A DNA stretch of 64,000 nt from Maribellus comscasis (GTDB lineage Bacteria > Bacteroidota > Bacteroidia > Bacteroidales > Prolixibacteraceae): positions 2,294,001 through 2,358,000 of the forward strand of contig NZ_CP046401.1 in the NCBI RefSeq assembly GCF_009762775.1. The letters are read 5' to 3'. This document shows positions 26,574 to 36,443 of this stretch, piece by piece (position 1 is the first letter of the stretch; every line of letters begins with the position of its first letter). The notes beneath the pieces were generated by a model. It was given only the letters and a program-made list of their open reading frames with translations, had not been told where the DNA came from and searched no databases. Made by a program: the position numbers and the translations under genes.

Positions 26574-27161
26574 TTGGCGGCTAAACCTAATGCTTTGGAT
26601 GAATCTTTTCTCATAAATGGTATTAAATCTCAAAATAAAATTGTTTTCGATTTTATTTTTCACTATTACTATAGTGGTTTATGTGCTTTTTCTGAGAAAA
26701 TAACAGGTAATGGGGAAGCTGCAGAAGACATTGTCCAGGATTTATTTGTAACGCTTTGGACAAAAAATGAACAATTTACAATTTCCTCTTCACTAAAAAA
26801 TTATCTTTTTACCTCCGTTAAAAACCGTTCTTTAGATTTTATAAAACGCGAAAAAACGAAGGCAAAAAAAATAAATGTACTTGCAAACTCAACAGATCTT
26901 GCCGAAAATTTATCAACATATTGGTTTGCCGAATCGGAGTTAACCCGTGTTATCGAAGATTGTTTACAAAAGTTACCGCCCCGCTGCAGAGAAATTTTTG
27001 TGTTAAGTCGTTTTGAAGGGTTAAAAAACCAGGAAATCGCGGATAAACTTGAAATCTCGAAACGAACCGTTGAGCTTCAGATTAGTAATGCTCTGAAAAA
27101 TTTACGCTGCAAACTAAAACCGTTCCTTCCTATTTTTCTGATATACTTTCTTTTAAAATAA
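26574..27161 (+). CDS. ECF RNA polymerase sigma factor (FecI-like, sigma-70 region 2/4)
   Basis: 195 residues. Region 2 spans about 25-95 (AEDIVQDLFVTLWTKNEQF, SLKNYLFTSVKNRSLDFIKRE) and region 4 about 125-180 (LPPRCREIFVLSRFEGLKNQEIADKLEISKRTVELQI). No in-frame ATG exists between an upstream stop at 26553 and region 2, so translation should begin at TTG 26574 or TTG 26595. It directs transcription of the downstream sus-like genes when released by the adjacent FecR. Bacteroidota loci of this form respond to a glycan sensed by the SusC STN domain. Confidence 0.9.
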   Translation: MAAKPNALDESFLINGIKSQNKIVFDFIFHYYYSGLCAFSEKITGNGEAAEDIVQDLFVTLWTKNEQFTISSSLKNYLFTSVKNRSLDFIKREKTKAKKINVLANSTDLAENLSTYWFAESELTRVIEDCLQKLPPRCREIFVLSRFEGLKNQEIADKLEISKRTVELQISNALKNLRCKLKPFLPIFLIYFLLK

Positions 27162-27243
27162 ATCTGAGAATTAGTATGTGTATCGTACTCCTGAAGCGTC
27201 TAATTTTCAAAACCGAGGGAATATCCCCTTTAATGTAAGCTGA

Positions 27244-28275
27244 ATGAACAAGTCTGAAATAGAAGAAATACTGCCTTTATATTTCGACGGGAATCTATCT
27301 GAAGAAGACAAATTAAAGGTAGAAGTCTGGAAAGAATCTTCTGACAAGAATCAAAAAATATTTAAAGAATCGGAGAAAGCCTGGCAAGGAATTACACTTC
27401 TCCAAACCATGAAAAAATACGATTCTGAAAAGGCTTTGCAACAAGTAAATGCCAAAATAAAGCGACAAAACAAAAACATTCTCATAATCATTCAAAGAAT
27501 AGCGGCAATTCTGATTCTTCCGTTAATAATCTCAACATTATATTTTGCCTTCAAAAAACAAGACACTTCAGCGGTAAAAGACGACCGGTTATTTACAGTA
27601 ACCTCACCGGCAGGAATGCGTTCTGAATATATCCTTCCTGATGGTACAAAAGTTTATCTGAATTCAAAAACGAGCCTTAGTTTTCCGGCTACTTTTAGCG
27701 ACAATTTGCGTAACGTAACGTTACAGGGAGAAGCGTATTTTGAGGTTGCTGAAAACAAAAAAAAGCCATTTATTGTCAAAACGGGAAAAATTAACATTGA
27801 GGTAACAGGAACTCAATTTAAAGCGTCCAACTATTCAAATGAAAATTTGACAGAAATTGTTCTGGTTTCAGGAAGTGTAAATTTATTTTCAGGAAAATAC
27901 GATGAATCAAGGGAAAATATTATTTGTTTACAACCGGGAGAAAAAGCAAGTTATATAGTTAACCAGGATCGGATTTCCATCGAAAATGTGGATGTAGACA
28001 AATACATATCCTGGAAGGATGGTATTTTAATGTTCAGAAATGATCCGATGCCACAGGTTGTAAGAAGATTAAACCGTTGGTTTAACGTAGATATCAAACT
28101 GACTGGAAATGATTTAACAAACTATGTTTACACCGGAACATTTGAAGATGAATCGTTAAATCAAATTCTCGATTTATTAAAAATATCTGCCCCGATTGAA
28201 TACAAAATCATAAAAAGACATAAGAAAAATGATCAAACCTTTAGCAAAATGGAAATTGAAATAATTCAAAAATAA
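27244..28275 (+). CDS. FecR-family anti-sigma factor
   Basis: 343 residues. The N-terminal cytoplasmic part (DUF4880-like, 1-75) holds the sigma factor. A single helix follows (about 80-104, ILIIIQRIAAILILPLIIS). The periplasmic FecR domain has VTSPAGMRSEYILPDGTKV, LQGEAYFEVAENKKKPFIV and VTGTQF, followed by a C-terminal DUF4974-like domain (PMPQVVRRLNRWFNVDI). It passes the signal from the SusC STN domain to the sigma factor. The order sigma, anti-sigma, SusC is classic. Confidence 0.93.
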   Translation: MNKSEIEEILPLYFDGNLSEEDKLKVEVWKESSDKNQKIFKESEKAWQGITLLQTMKKYDSEKALQQVNAKIKRQNKNILIIIQRIAAILILPLIISTLYFAFKKQDTSAVKDDRLFTVTSPAGMRSEYILPDGTKVYLNSKTSLSFPATFSDNLRNVTLQGEAYFEVAENKKKPFIVKTGKINIEVTGTQFKASNYSNENLTEIVLVSGSVNLFSGKYDESRENIICLQPGEKASYIVNQDRISIENVDVDKYISWKDGILMFRNDPMPQVVRRLNRWFNVDIKLTGNDLTNYVYTGTFEDESLNQILDLLKISAPIEYKIIKRHKKNDQTFSKMEIEIIQK

Positions 28276-28385
28276 AAGAACAAAGGGAAGCATTGGCCTG
28301 CCTCCCTTTACATTTTTGTCTTCTCTCTCTTGGCCGAAAGAAAAGGCAACATTTAAAATTATTAATTCTAAAGCAAAGTAAACTT

Positions 28386-31300
28386 ATGAAAAAAATTTGT
28401 GGTAACCATTGGCCCGATTTAAAAAATCTTTGGGTCAGCAAAACATTTAGAAGTATGAGGCTTACTTTTTTTGTCCTGCTGCTTGCAACTGCACAAAGTT
28501 TAGCTTTTAACAGTTATTCTCAGGTAACAAAACTAAACCTTAACATGGAAAATACTACGGTACAGGAGGTACTTTCCAACATTGAGGACCAATCGGAATT
28601 TTATTTTCTGTACAACAGTAAAATTGTAGAGGTCGACCGTGAAGTGAGTATTAGTCTTAAAAACAAAAAGATTGACGAAGTTTTGGACATTCTTTTTGAT
28701 GAAACAAACATTAGGTACACTATTGTAGACCGACAAATCGTACTTTCTGCAGGTGATGCCAATTCAAAAGGAAATGCTCCCCAGGAAAAAGAAATCAGCG
28801 GGAAAGTAACAGATAATTCAAACATGCCTCTTCCCGGTGTAACAGTAATGGTTAAAGGAACCACCCAGGGAACCGTTACAAATGCCGATGGGGTGTATTC
28901 AGTAAACAATGTACCTCAGGGAGCGACCCTGGTTTTTTCTTTTGTGGGTATGGAAGCCCAGGAAATAGTTGTTGAGAACCAAACAGCGATCAACGTTACC
29001 TTGCAGGTGAGTTCAATTGGTATTGAAGAGGTGGTAGCCATTGGTTATGGCACAGAACGAAGGGTAAATGTAATTGGCTCAGTTTCACAGGTCACTTCTG
29101 AAACTCTGGAAAACCGTCCGGTATCAAGTTTGTCCAACGCCATTACAGGGCAAATGTCGGGGGTAACGGTTATCCAACGTTCCGGGAAGCCAGGTTTTAA
29201 CGATGGAGAAATAAGGGTTCGTGGTGTAGGCTCCTTTGGTGCAACACCTTCAGCATTAATTTTAGTTGACGGTATTCCGGGTTCAATGGACGAAATCAAT
29301 CCAAATGATATAGAATCAATATCTGTACTAAAAGATGCTTCATCAGCAGCCATTTATGGTGCACGCTCTGCCAACGGTGTAATTCTTATTACTACTAAAA
29401 AAGGAAAAGAGGGTAAAATCAGCGTAAGTTACAACGGATACTATGGTGTTTCAAAAGCCACCGAATTTCCTGATTTTGCTACATCCTGGGAATATGCTGA
29501 AATGTTCAATATTGCAAACGGTACTGAAACATATTCTGCGGAAGACATTGCAAAATACAAATCGCAAAGCGACCCTGACAATTACCCAAATACAGACTTT
29601 TTGAATGAAACTTTTTCAAGAAATGGCGTTCAGACCGGGCACGATATTTCAATTACCGGAGGCCAAAAGTCAAACCGATATTTTCTTTCTGTGGGATACC
29701 TGAATGAACAGGGACTGGTAATACACAACGATTACGAAAGATACAATTTCAGATTAAACCTGGAAAGCGATCTTGGAGAAAAGCTGAAATTGACTACAAG
29801 AGTAGCCGGTTCAACAGAAGAAGCAAATGAACCAACAACTACAGCGAATAAGAATACTTCAGGTGTAGAAGGTATAATACAAACCGCGGTACGTTATCCT
29901 GCAGTTTACCTGGGTCAGGCATCCAACGGCGATTTTGGGATTGGGCCGGAGAGTGGTGGAACACCGGTTTCATGGCTTGCATCAAAAGGATATTATACCC
30001 GGCCAACCACAAAAGCCAGTGTAAATGGACGCCTTGACTGGACGCCTGTTAATGAACTGATTTTAAGCGCAGTTGGTGGTTACAACTTCACACTAAATGA
30101 AAGTAGACATTACCGTGCGTCACAGGTCCTGAATGCAGATGTAACGCTTCCCTTGGCAACGCTTGACCAATATAAAAACAATGTGGTTTTCAAAACGATG
30201 CAGTTCTTCGCAGAGTATTCAAAAGAGATAAAAGGTCACTATTTAAAAGCTCTCGCCGGATATTCTTTCGAAGATCAAAAATCCGAAAATTTCAGTGGTT
30301 CAAGAATAAACTTTCCTAGCAATGACTATACCGTAATGAGTATGGGAGGAGTTGACAATCAGGAGGTTTATGGAAATGACATTGAGTGGGCTATTCAATC
30401 CCTTTTTGGTAGGTTTAAATATCACTACAATCATAAATATTTATTTGAGGCTACTGTTCGTCACGATGGTTCTTCCCGCTTCCCAGAAAATCAAAAGTAC
30501 GGAACATTCCCGTCTTTAGCAGTTGGCTGGCGTGTTACCGAAGAAAATTTCTTTAAAGAAGCTGCACCATGGGTTTCAAACCTGAAATTAAAAGCTTCCT
30601 GGGGTATTCTTGGAAACCAAAATATCGGGAACTATCCCTACCAGTCAACGCTTGCAACAGGAAGAAACTATCCTTTTGGAAGCAGCATTGCCAACGGCGC
30701 GGCTTACAGAACATATAAAGATCCAACGATACACTGGGAAACAACAGAAACAAAAGATTTTGGATTTGAATCAGGCTTTTTTGACAACAAACTTACGCTT
30801 AACGTAACATATTTCGACCGTTTTACATACGATATTCTTTACAAGCCTTCATCTAGTGTCAGTTCAATATTAGGTGTTGGTATTAGTGAAACCAACACTG
30901 GTGAAGTAAAAAATACCGGATGGGAGTTTGAACTGGGACACAATAATACACTTGGACAGTTCAACTACCAGATAAACGGAAATTTCTCAATAATAAATAA
31001 CGAAGTTGCAACGCTTGGCTTAGGCAATGTTGAACAACCCAACGGCTTAATTGGAAACGGAAGCAACCTTTTTATCGGATATCCGATGCAAATGTATTAC
31101 GGATACAAGTCTGATGGTGTATTTATATCAGATGAAGATATTACGGAATGGGCTGACCAATCAAAAGTTACACCAAATCCGGAGCCTGGCGACATTCGTT
31201 ACAAAGATATTAGTGGCCCCGACGGAGTACCGGATGGGGTGGTTGATGCAACCTACGACAGGACGTTTATAGGTTCCAGAATTCCTAAATATACCTTTTC

Positions 31301-31769
31301 GCTTAATTTGGCAGCTCAATATAAACAGTTTGATTTTTCTGCATTCCTGCAAGGAGTTGCAGGTGTAAAAGGACGTTTGGAATATTATGTAGGTTATGCT
31401 TTTATGAATCTCGGCTCCATTCAGCAATGGCAAATGGATGGCAGGTTTGACCCGGAAAATCCGGTACAATATCCGGATTATCCAAGATTGGAAATCATAA
31501 CAAACAGTGGAACGCCAAATACCGTTCTTTCTGATTTCTGGACAATAGATGCCTCGTATTTAAGAATAAAAAATTTACAGGTAGGATATACATTGCCATC
31601 ACGTATACTTGAAGCATCACGTATCGACAACCTCAGAGTATACTTTAGTGCCGAAAATTTATATTCTTTCAACAATTATCGTCAGGGTTGGGATCCGGAA
31701 ATTAATACCAACGGTAGTTTTTATCCCATTTTGGCCACTTTTACTCTGGGTGTAAATGTTAAATTTTAA
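28386..31769 (+). CDS. SusC/RagA-family TonB-dependent receptor with STN signalling domain
   Basis: 1127 residues from the ATG at 28386; an upstream TTG frame adds 31 non-conserved residues. Domains in order are: signal peptide (ends near FNSYSQ), STN domain (about 50-120, TTVQEVLSNIEDQSEFYF), carboxypeptidase-regulatory-like domain (EISGKVTDNSNMPLPGVTV), TonB box region (IEEVVAIGYGT), plug (IRVRGVGSF, ALILVDGIPG, KDASSAAIYGARSANGVI) and a 22-strand barrel. It imports an oligosaccharide through the outer membrane with its SusD lid. The STN domain implies signalling to FecR upstream. Confidence 0.96.
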   Translation: MKKICGNHWPDLKNLWVSKTFRSMRLTFFVLLLATAQSLAFNSYSQVTKLNLNMENTTVQEVLSNIEDQSEFYFLYNSKIVEVDREVSISLKNKKIDEVLDILFDETNIRYTIVDRQIVLSAGDANSKGNAPQEKEISGKVTDNSNMPLPGVTVMVKGTTQGTVTNADGVYSVNNVPQGATLVFSFVGMEAQEIVVENQTAINVTLQVSSIGIEEVVAIGYGTERRVNVIGSVSQVTSETLENRPVSSLSNAITGQMSGVTVIQRSGKPGFNDGEIRVRGVGSFGATPSALILVDGIPGSMDEINPNDIESISVLKDASSAAIYGARSANGVILITTKKGKEGKISVSYNGYYGVSKATEFPDFATSWEYAEMFNIANGTETYSAEDIAKYKSQSDPDNYPNTDFLNETFSRNGVQTGHDISITGGQKSNRYFLSVGYLNEQGLVIHNDYERYNFRLNLESDLGEKLKLTTRVAGSTEEANEPTTTANKNTSGVEGIIQTAVRYPAVYLGQASNGDFGIGPESGGTPVSWLASKGYYTRPTTKASVNGRLDWTPVNELILSAVGGYNFTLNESRHYRASQVLNADVTLPLATLDQYKNNVVFKTMQFFAEYSKEIKGHYLKALAGYSFEDQKSENFSGSRINFPSNDYTVMSMGGVDNQEVYGNDIEWAIQSLFGRFKYHYNHKYLFEATVRHDGSSRFPENQKYGTFPSLAVGWRVTEENFFKEAAPWVSNLKLKASWGILGNQNIGNYPYQSTLATGRNYPFGSSIANGAAYRTYKDPTIHWETTETKDFGFESGFFDNKLTLNVTYFDRFTYDILYKPSSSVSSILGVGISETNTGEVKNTGWEFELGHNNTLGQFNYQINGNFSIINNEVATLGLGNVEQPNGLIGNGSNLFIGYPMQMYYGYKSDGVFISDEDITEWADQSKVTPNPEPGDIRYKDISGPDGVPDGVVDATYDRTFIGSRIPKYTFSLNLAAQYKQFDFSAFLQGVAGVKGRLEYYVGYAFMNLGSIQQWQMDGRFDPENPVQYPDYPRLEIITNSGTPNTVLSDFWTIDASYLRIKNLQVGYTLPSRILEASRIDNLRVYFSAENLYSFNNYRQGWDPEINTNGSFYPILATFTLGVNVKF

Positions 31770-31796
31770 TCCATTAATCATTGAAAAAATATTAAA

Positions 31797-33449
31797 ATGA
31801 AAACATATAAAAGAATTAAAAATACACTTACGAGCTTTTTACTTATTTCAATATTGGTAGGAATAAGCTCATGCAGCGACGAGCTGGAACAGTATCCTAA
31901 GGACCAGTTTGACAAAGAAAACTTTTGGACAAACGAAGCCAATGCCATGATTGGGCTGGCCGGTGTTTACAGAGGGAATATAAACTATGGAACACAGGTA
32001 AATCCAAGCGATTGGTGGACCTATTGCGGACTGGTATTTTTTGAACATGCAACAGACAATGCTTTTGACAGAAGGGGTAAAAACGCCAACCAAAACCGTT
32101 TAACCAACGGAACATTACTGGCAAATAATGCTGTTATCAGAACCTATTGGGAAGGTTCATATATCCGAATTGCCATAGCCAACGATTTTCTGGAAAATAT
32201 CGGTCGTGTTGAAATGGATGAAACCACTAAAAGCAGAATGATTGCCGAAGCCAGATTTATCCGTGCATGCCAGTATTTTTACCTTTCTCAGTTTTGGGGT
32301 TCCGTCCCACTGGTAAAAAATACCTTAACACCTGACGAAGCAAATATCGTGACAAAAAACCCGAAATCTGAAATTATAAATTTTGTAATTACCGAATTTA
32401 GCGAAGCTGCTGCAGATCTTCCTCGCTACAAAGATATGACAGCATCTGAATTTGGCAGAGCATCAAAGCAAGCTGCATTGGCATTTTTAGGAAGAATATA
32501 TCTTTCAGAAGGTAGATATTCTGATGCAGCCACAACTTACAAGCAAATAATCGATTTTGGCGATAATATTATTGATCCGGACTATGCAAGTATTTTTAAC
32601 ACGACAAATGAAACCAGTGCTGAAAATATTTTTTGTGTTCAGTATTATGAAGGATTGGCCGGAAACGCCTTACCACAACATGCACTTCCTGCAAATAAAG
32701 GTGGATGGCACATTGTAAATCCATTGGAGAGTTTGGCCAGCCAGTACGACTTTACCGACGGAACTCCGTTCTCGTATGATGATCCACGTTTTAATTCGCA
32801 TAATATGGCAGAAAATCGTGATCCTCGTTTTGCCGCTACTTTCCTTTACGACGGTTGTATTTTTGGAGGAAATGTATATGATTGCCACCCGGATCACAGT
32901 TCCTCAGTAGACCAGCTGACTTACTCAAAACAGGCAACAAGGACGGGCTATGGGTTACGCAAATTTTTCGATGAAAATTTTTCCGGAGATTTAAGAACCG
33001 GTTATGGAGGTAACCTGCCTATAATTCGTTATGCTGAAGTTTTACTAAGCTACCTTGAAGCAGAACTCGAGGCAGGAAACCCAATTACACAGGATTTACT
33101 GGATATGACCATTAACAAAACCCGAGGCAGGGAATCGGTACAAATGCCCGCAATAACAGAAACAAACCCGGAACTGCTTCGCCCGATGCTTAGAAAAGAA
33201 AGAAGAATAGAACTGGCACTTGAAGGAGTTCGCTACTGGGATCTCCTCCGTTGGGGCATACTAGGCGAAACCATGCAAGGCGACTTCTGGGGAGCTTCAT
33301 TTCCCGATGCCGAAAATACTGGTAAAGTGGAAGATCCTACCGGACATAGCAGGTGGTGGGTAGATAATAAAGCATTCAGAATTGGAGAAGACGAAGTTTG
33401 GCCAATCCCGGAGTCTGAAACCAATATCAACCCGGGATTACTGGACTAG
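31797..33449 (+). CDS. SusD/RagB-family surface glycan-binding lipoprotein
   Basis: 550 residues with lipobox GISSC (Cys26). SusD motifs are present: EQYPKDQFDKENFWTNEANA at the start, RFIRACQYFYLSQFWGSVPLV in the TPR region, and RKERRIELALEGVRYWDLLRWG near the C-terminus. It forms the lid of the SusC channel and selects the glycan. It is 27 bp after susC and followed by a long-loop hairpin terminator. Confidence 0.96.
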   Translation: MKTYKRIKNTLTSFLLISILVGISSCSDELEQYPKDQFDKENFWTNEANAMIGLAGVYRGNINYGTQVNPSDWWTYCGLVFFEHATDNAFDRRGKNANQNRLTNGTLLANNAVIRTYWEGSYIRIAIANDFLENIGRVEMDETTKSRMIAEARFIRACQYFYLSQFWGSVPLVKNTLTPDEANIVTKNPKSEIINFVITEFSEAAADLPRYKDMTASEFGRASKQAALAFLGRIYLSEGRYSDAATTYKQIIDFGDNIIDPDYASIFNTTNETSAENIFCVQYYEGLAGNALPQHALPANKGGWHIVNPLESLASQYDFTDGTPFSYDDPRFNSHNMAENRDPRFAATFLYDGCIFGGNVYDCHPDHSSSVDQLTYSKQATRTGYGLRKFFDENFSGDLRTGYGGNLPIIRYAEVLLSYLEAELEAGNPITQDLLDMTINKTRGRESVQMPAITETNPELLRPMLRKERRIELALEGVRYWDLLRWGILGETMQGDFWGASFPDAENTGKVEDPTGHSRWWVDNKAFRIGEDEVWPIPESETNINPGLLD

Positions 33450-33458
33450 TCTTTTAAC

Positions 33459-33539
33459 GCAGTCATTTTAGTCGCAGAAAAAAGGTACCACCTAAACCAA
33501 CAAACCTTTAAATCACAGACTAAAATGACTGCTTTTTTT
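33459..33539 (+). terminator. Long-loop hairpin with T-run between susD and the GH27 gene
   Basis: GCAGTCATTTTAGTC (33459-33473) is perfectly repeated inverted at 33518-33532, followed by seven T. The 44-nt loop is long for a terminator. It may reduce expression of the enzyme genes relative to susCD. Confidence 0.65.
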
Positions 33540-33550
33540 GAAATATTATC

Positions 33551-34723
33551 ATGAAAAAAATCGTTTTTTTTATTCTTATCATTTTGAGTCATCAGGCATT
33601 TTCACAGAATGAAAAATTGCTTGCACCAACTCCCCCTATGGGATGGAACAGTTGGAACTGGTTTGGTAAATATGGCATCAACGAAGATGTAATCAGAGAA
33701 TGTATAGATGCCGTTGTTGAAGAAGGTTTATTGGACGCAGGATACGAGTATTTTGTAATCGATGGCGGATGGAGAGATGTAAAACTTACCGAAAAGGGGG
33801 AGCTTTTGCCGCATCCCGACAGGTTTCCACACGGAATAAAAGTTTTAGCCGATTATGCCCATTCAAGAGGGTTAAAATTTGGGCTGCACACTGTTCCAGG
33901 CACACACGACTGTGGCGGCGATGCAGTGGGAGGTTTTGGAAATGAAGAAGTTCAAATCCAGCAATTTGTTGACTGGGGTTTAGACTTTATCAAACTCGAC
34001 AAATGTAAACATGCCGATGGGTGGAACGAAGAACTTTTGAAACAAACCTATAAGAAGTGGCAAAATCTTCTGGCAAAATCAGGCAGAGACATCGTTTTAA
34101 GTATCAGTGCTTATACGTGGCGCGACTGGTATCCCGAAGTTGGTCAGATGGCCCGGACTACCGGCGACATTAAAGCCCGTGTTTCAAAAGGAGCTGTTTT
34201 CGATGGTATTCCGTTAAGTGTGATGGTTGTTTCACAAACAAATAATGAATCAGCTCAATTTGCCGGAAATGGCTACTGGAATGACCCCGATATGTTGGCT
34301 ACAGGAGAACAAGGATTAACAATTGATGAACAAAAAGTACACTTTGCTCTGTGGTGTATTATGTCTTCTCCGTTAATACTTGGAAACGATCCCCGAAATA
34401 TGACACCGGAAGAAAAAGAGATCATTACAAACGAAATTGCCATTGCTGTCAATCAGGATCCGACAGAACAAGGCCGGCGAATTCAAAAAGAAGGGAATGC
34501 AGAAGTTTGGGTAAAAAAACTAAAGGATGGAAAAAGAGCCGTTCTTTTACTTAATCGTGATGCGGAAAAAACCGGAAAAATTGAAATATCTCTTGAAAAA
34601 CTTGAGTTAAGTGGAAAGGTAAAAGTTCTTGATATTTACAATGGAAAAAGGCGGGGAAAAGAATCAAAATTAATTTCAGAAGAAGTTAAGCCCCTGTCAG
34701 GCGTATTCCTTCTTGTTGGTTAA
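33551..34723 (+). CDS. GH27 alpha-galactosidase, exported
   Basis: 390 residues with a signal peptide ending at AFSQ. The GH27 fingerprint PPMGWNSWNWFG begins the catalytic barrel. The nucleophile should be Asp150 (FIKLDKCKH) and the acid/base Asp206 (ARTTGDIKAR); GYWNDPDML is also conserved. A beta-sandwich follows to the C-terminus (VKKLKDGKRAVLLLNRD). It releases terminal alpha-linked galactose (some members act on alpha-GalNAc). As the first enzyme after susCD it points to an alpha-galactoside as substrate. Confidence 0.93.
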   Translation: MKKIVFFILIILSHQAFSQNEKLLAPTPPMGWNSWNWFGKYGINEDVIRECIDAVVEEGLLDAGYEYFVIDGGWRDVKLTEKGELLPHPDRFPHGIKVLADYAHSRGLKFGLHTVPGTHDCGGDAVGGFGNEEVQIQQFVDWGLDFIKLDKCKHADGWNEELLKQTYKKWQNLLAKSGRDIVLSISAYTWRDWYPEVGQMARTTGDIKARVSKGAVFDGIPLSVMVVSQTNNESAQFAGNGYWNDPDMLATGEQGLTIDEQKVHFALWCIMSSPLILGNDPRNMTPEEKEIITNEIAIAVNQDPTEQGRRIQKEGNAEVWVKKLKDGKRAVLLLNRDAEKTGKIEISLEKLELSGKVKVLDIYNGKRRGKESKLISEEVKPLSGVFLLVG

Positions 34724-34798
34724 CAAAAAATTTATAAACTTGCTCATTGAATCATCTCCGAGAGACTTAAGTCGAACTTATTTTAAACAATATTTTAA

Positions 34799-36373
34799 AT
34801 GAAAATGAGAGTCATAACCAAATCCTACAAAGTGTTTTCAATTTTTATCGTTTTACTGGCACTTGGTGTTTTCGGTTGCCAGAACAGTTCAAAAAAAGAA
34901 CAAAACGAGCCGGAAAAATTGCCTAATATCGTTATTATTTACATGGATGATCTTGGGTATGGTGATGTTGGCGCTTATGGCGCAACCGAAATTCACACAC
35001 CCAATATGGATAAACTGGCGAATGGTGGAGTGCGGTTTACCACCGGTTATGCCTCATCGGCAACCTGCAGCCCCAGCAGGTATGCACTGTTAACCGGGCA
35101 ATATCCTTGGCGAAATGAAAATGCCAAAATCCTTCCCGGAACAGCTCCTCTTCTCATAGGTACCGAACAATTGACAATTCCGAAAATGCTAAAAGAAAAA
35201 GGCTATTACACCGGAGTTGTTGGGAAATGGCATTTGGGTTTGGGAAGTGGGAATGTGGACTGGAACGAAACCATTGCCCCCGGACCCAACCAGGTTGGTT
35301 TTGATTACTCATATATAATGGCTGCCACACAAGACAGGGTTCCAACGGTATATATTGAAGATGGCAATGTGGTTGGACTGGAGGAAGATGATCCAATCCA
35401 GGTTAACTACCAGAAAAACTTTGAAGGAGAACCTACCGGAAAAGATAACCCGGAACTTCTTAAAATGAAATGGCATCATGGTCACAACAACAGCATAGTA
35501 AACGGAATTCCAAGAATCGGTTTTATGAAAGGGGGAGAAAAAGCGAAATGGATCGATGAAGATATGGCCGATACTTTTCTTGAAAAAGCAAAACAATACG
35601 TTCAGCAACATAAAGATGGCCCGTTTTTTCTCTATTACGCGCTTCAGCAACCTCATGTACCAAGAACTCCGAACGAAAGATTTGTTGGTTTATCGGGCAT
35701 GGGGCCACGAGGAGATGCAATTGTGGAAGCCGACTGGTGTATTGGTGAATTTATCCAAACACTTCAGAGCGAAGGAATCCTTGATAACACACTTATTATT
35801 TTTTCAAGCGACAACGGCCCGGTTCTGAATGACGGGTATTATGATGATGCAGTTGAGAAATTAGGAAATCATACTCCATGGGGACCTCTGCGTGGAGGCA
35901 AATACAGTTTGTTTGAAGCTGGAACAAGAGTTCCGTTTGTTGTATACTGGAATGGTAAAGTTACACCCGGCGTTTCAGACGCAATGGTAAGCCAGATTGA
36001 TATTCTGTCGTCGCTGGCTGAACTGGTTGGTAGCGATAACAAAACCGAAGACAGTAAAAATTTACTCGATGTGTTTATGGGCAAATCTGAAGAAGGGCGT
36101 GAGGAGTTGGTTTTGGAAGCTACTTCAAGAACAGCTTTGCGCAAAGGAAACTGGGCAATGATTCCACCGTACGAAGGCCCTGCAAAAAACAATTCAGTGA
36201 ATATTGAGCTGGGTAACTCATCTGAATTTCAATTGTACGACCTTTCCAGCGACATTGGTGAGCAGAAAAACCAGGCAAAAGAAAACCCTGAGAAATTACA
36301 GGAAATGGTTGAAACATTTAAACAAATCAGGGGAGCTGATTTTAAAAATATTCAACAACTGGAATTGAAATAA
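34799..36373 (+). CDS. Sulfatase lipoprotein (S1 family, Cys type), first of three
   Basis: 524 residues with lipobox VFGC (Cys27). The metal-binding Asp50 and Asp51 are in IYMDDLGYGD. The formylglycine motif CSPSR starts at Cys90 and continues RYALLTGQYP. GKWHLGLGS and FSSDNGPV supply further active-site residues. The cysteine must be converted to formylglycine by a maturase, none of which is seen in the window. It removes a sulfate ester from a glycan, at the cell surface or periplasm. It resembles arylsulfatase A-like S1 enzymes; the position of the sulfate is unknown. Confidence 0.93.
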   Translation: MKMRVITKSYKVFSIFIVLLALGVFGCQNSSKKEQNEPEKLPNIVIIYMDDLGYGDVGAYGATEIHTPNMDKLANGGVRFTTGYASSATCSPSRYALLTGQYPWRNENAKILPGTAPLLIGTEQLTIPKMLKEKGYYTGVVGKWHLGLGSGNVDWNETIAPGPNQVGFDYSYIMAATQDRVPTVYIEDGNVVGLEEDDPIQVNYQKNFEGEPTGKDNPELLKMKWHHGHNNSIVNGIPRIGFMKGGEKAKWIDEDMADTFLEKAKQYVQQHKDGPFFLYYALQQPHVPRTPNERFVGLSGMGPRGDAIVEADWCIGEFIQTLQSEGILDNTLIIFSSDNGPVLNDGYYDDAVEKLGNHTPWGPLRGGKYSLFEAGTRVPFVVYWNGKVTPGVSDAMVSQIDILSSLAELVGSDNKTEDSKNLLDVFMGKSEEGREELVLEATSRTALRKGNWAMIPPYEGPAKNNSVNIELGNSSEFQLYDLSSDIGEQKNQAKENPEKLQEMVETFKQIRGADFKNIQQLELK

Positions 36374-36443
36374 TATACCATTCACGGTGCGGCTTAAAGT
36401 GTTGCACCGTGAAAACAATATCCATCAGAAGTTTTCAATAAAA

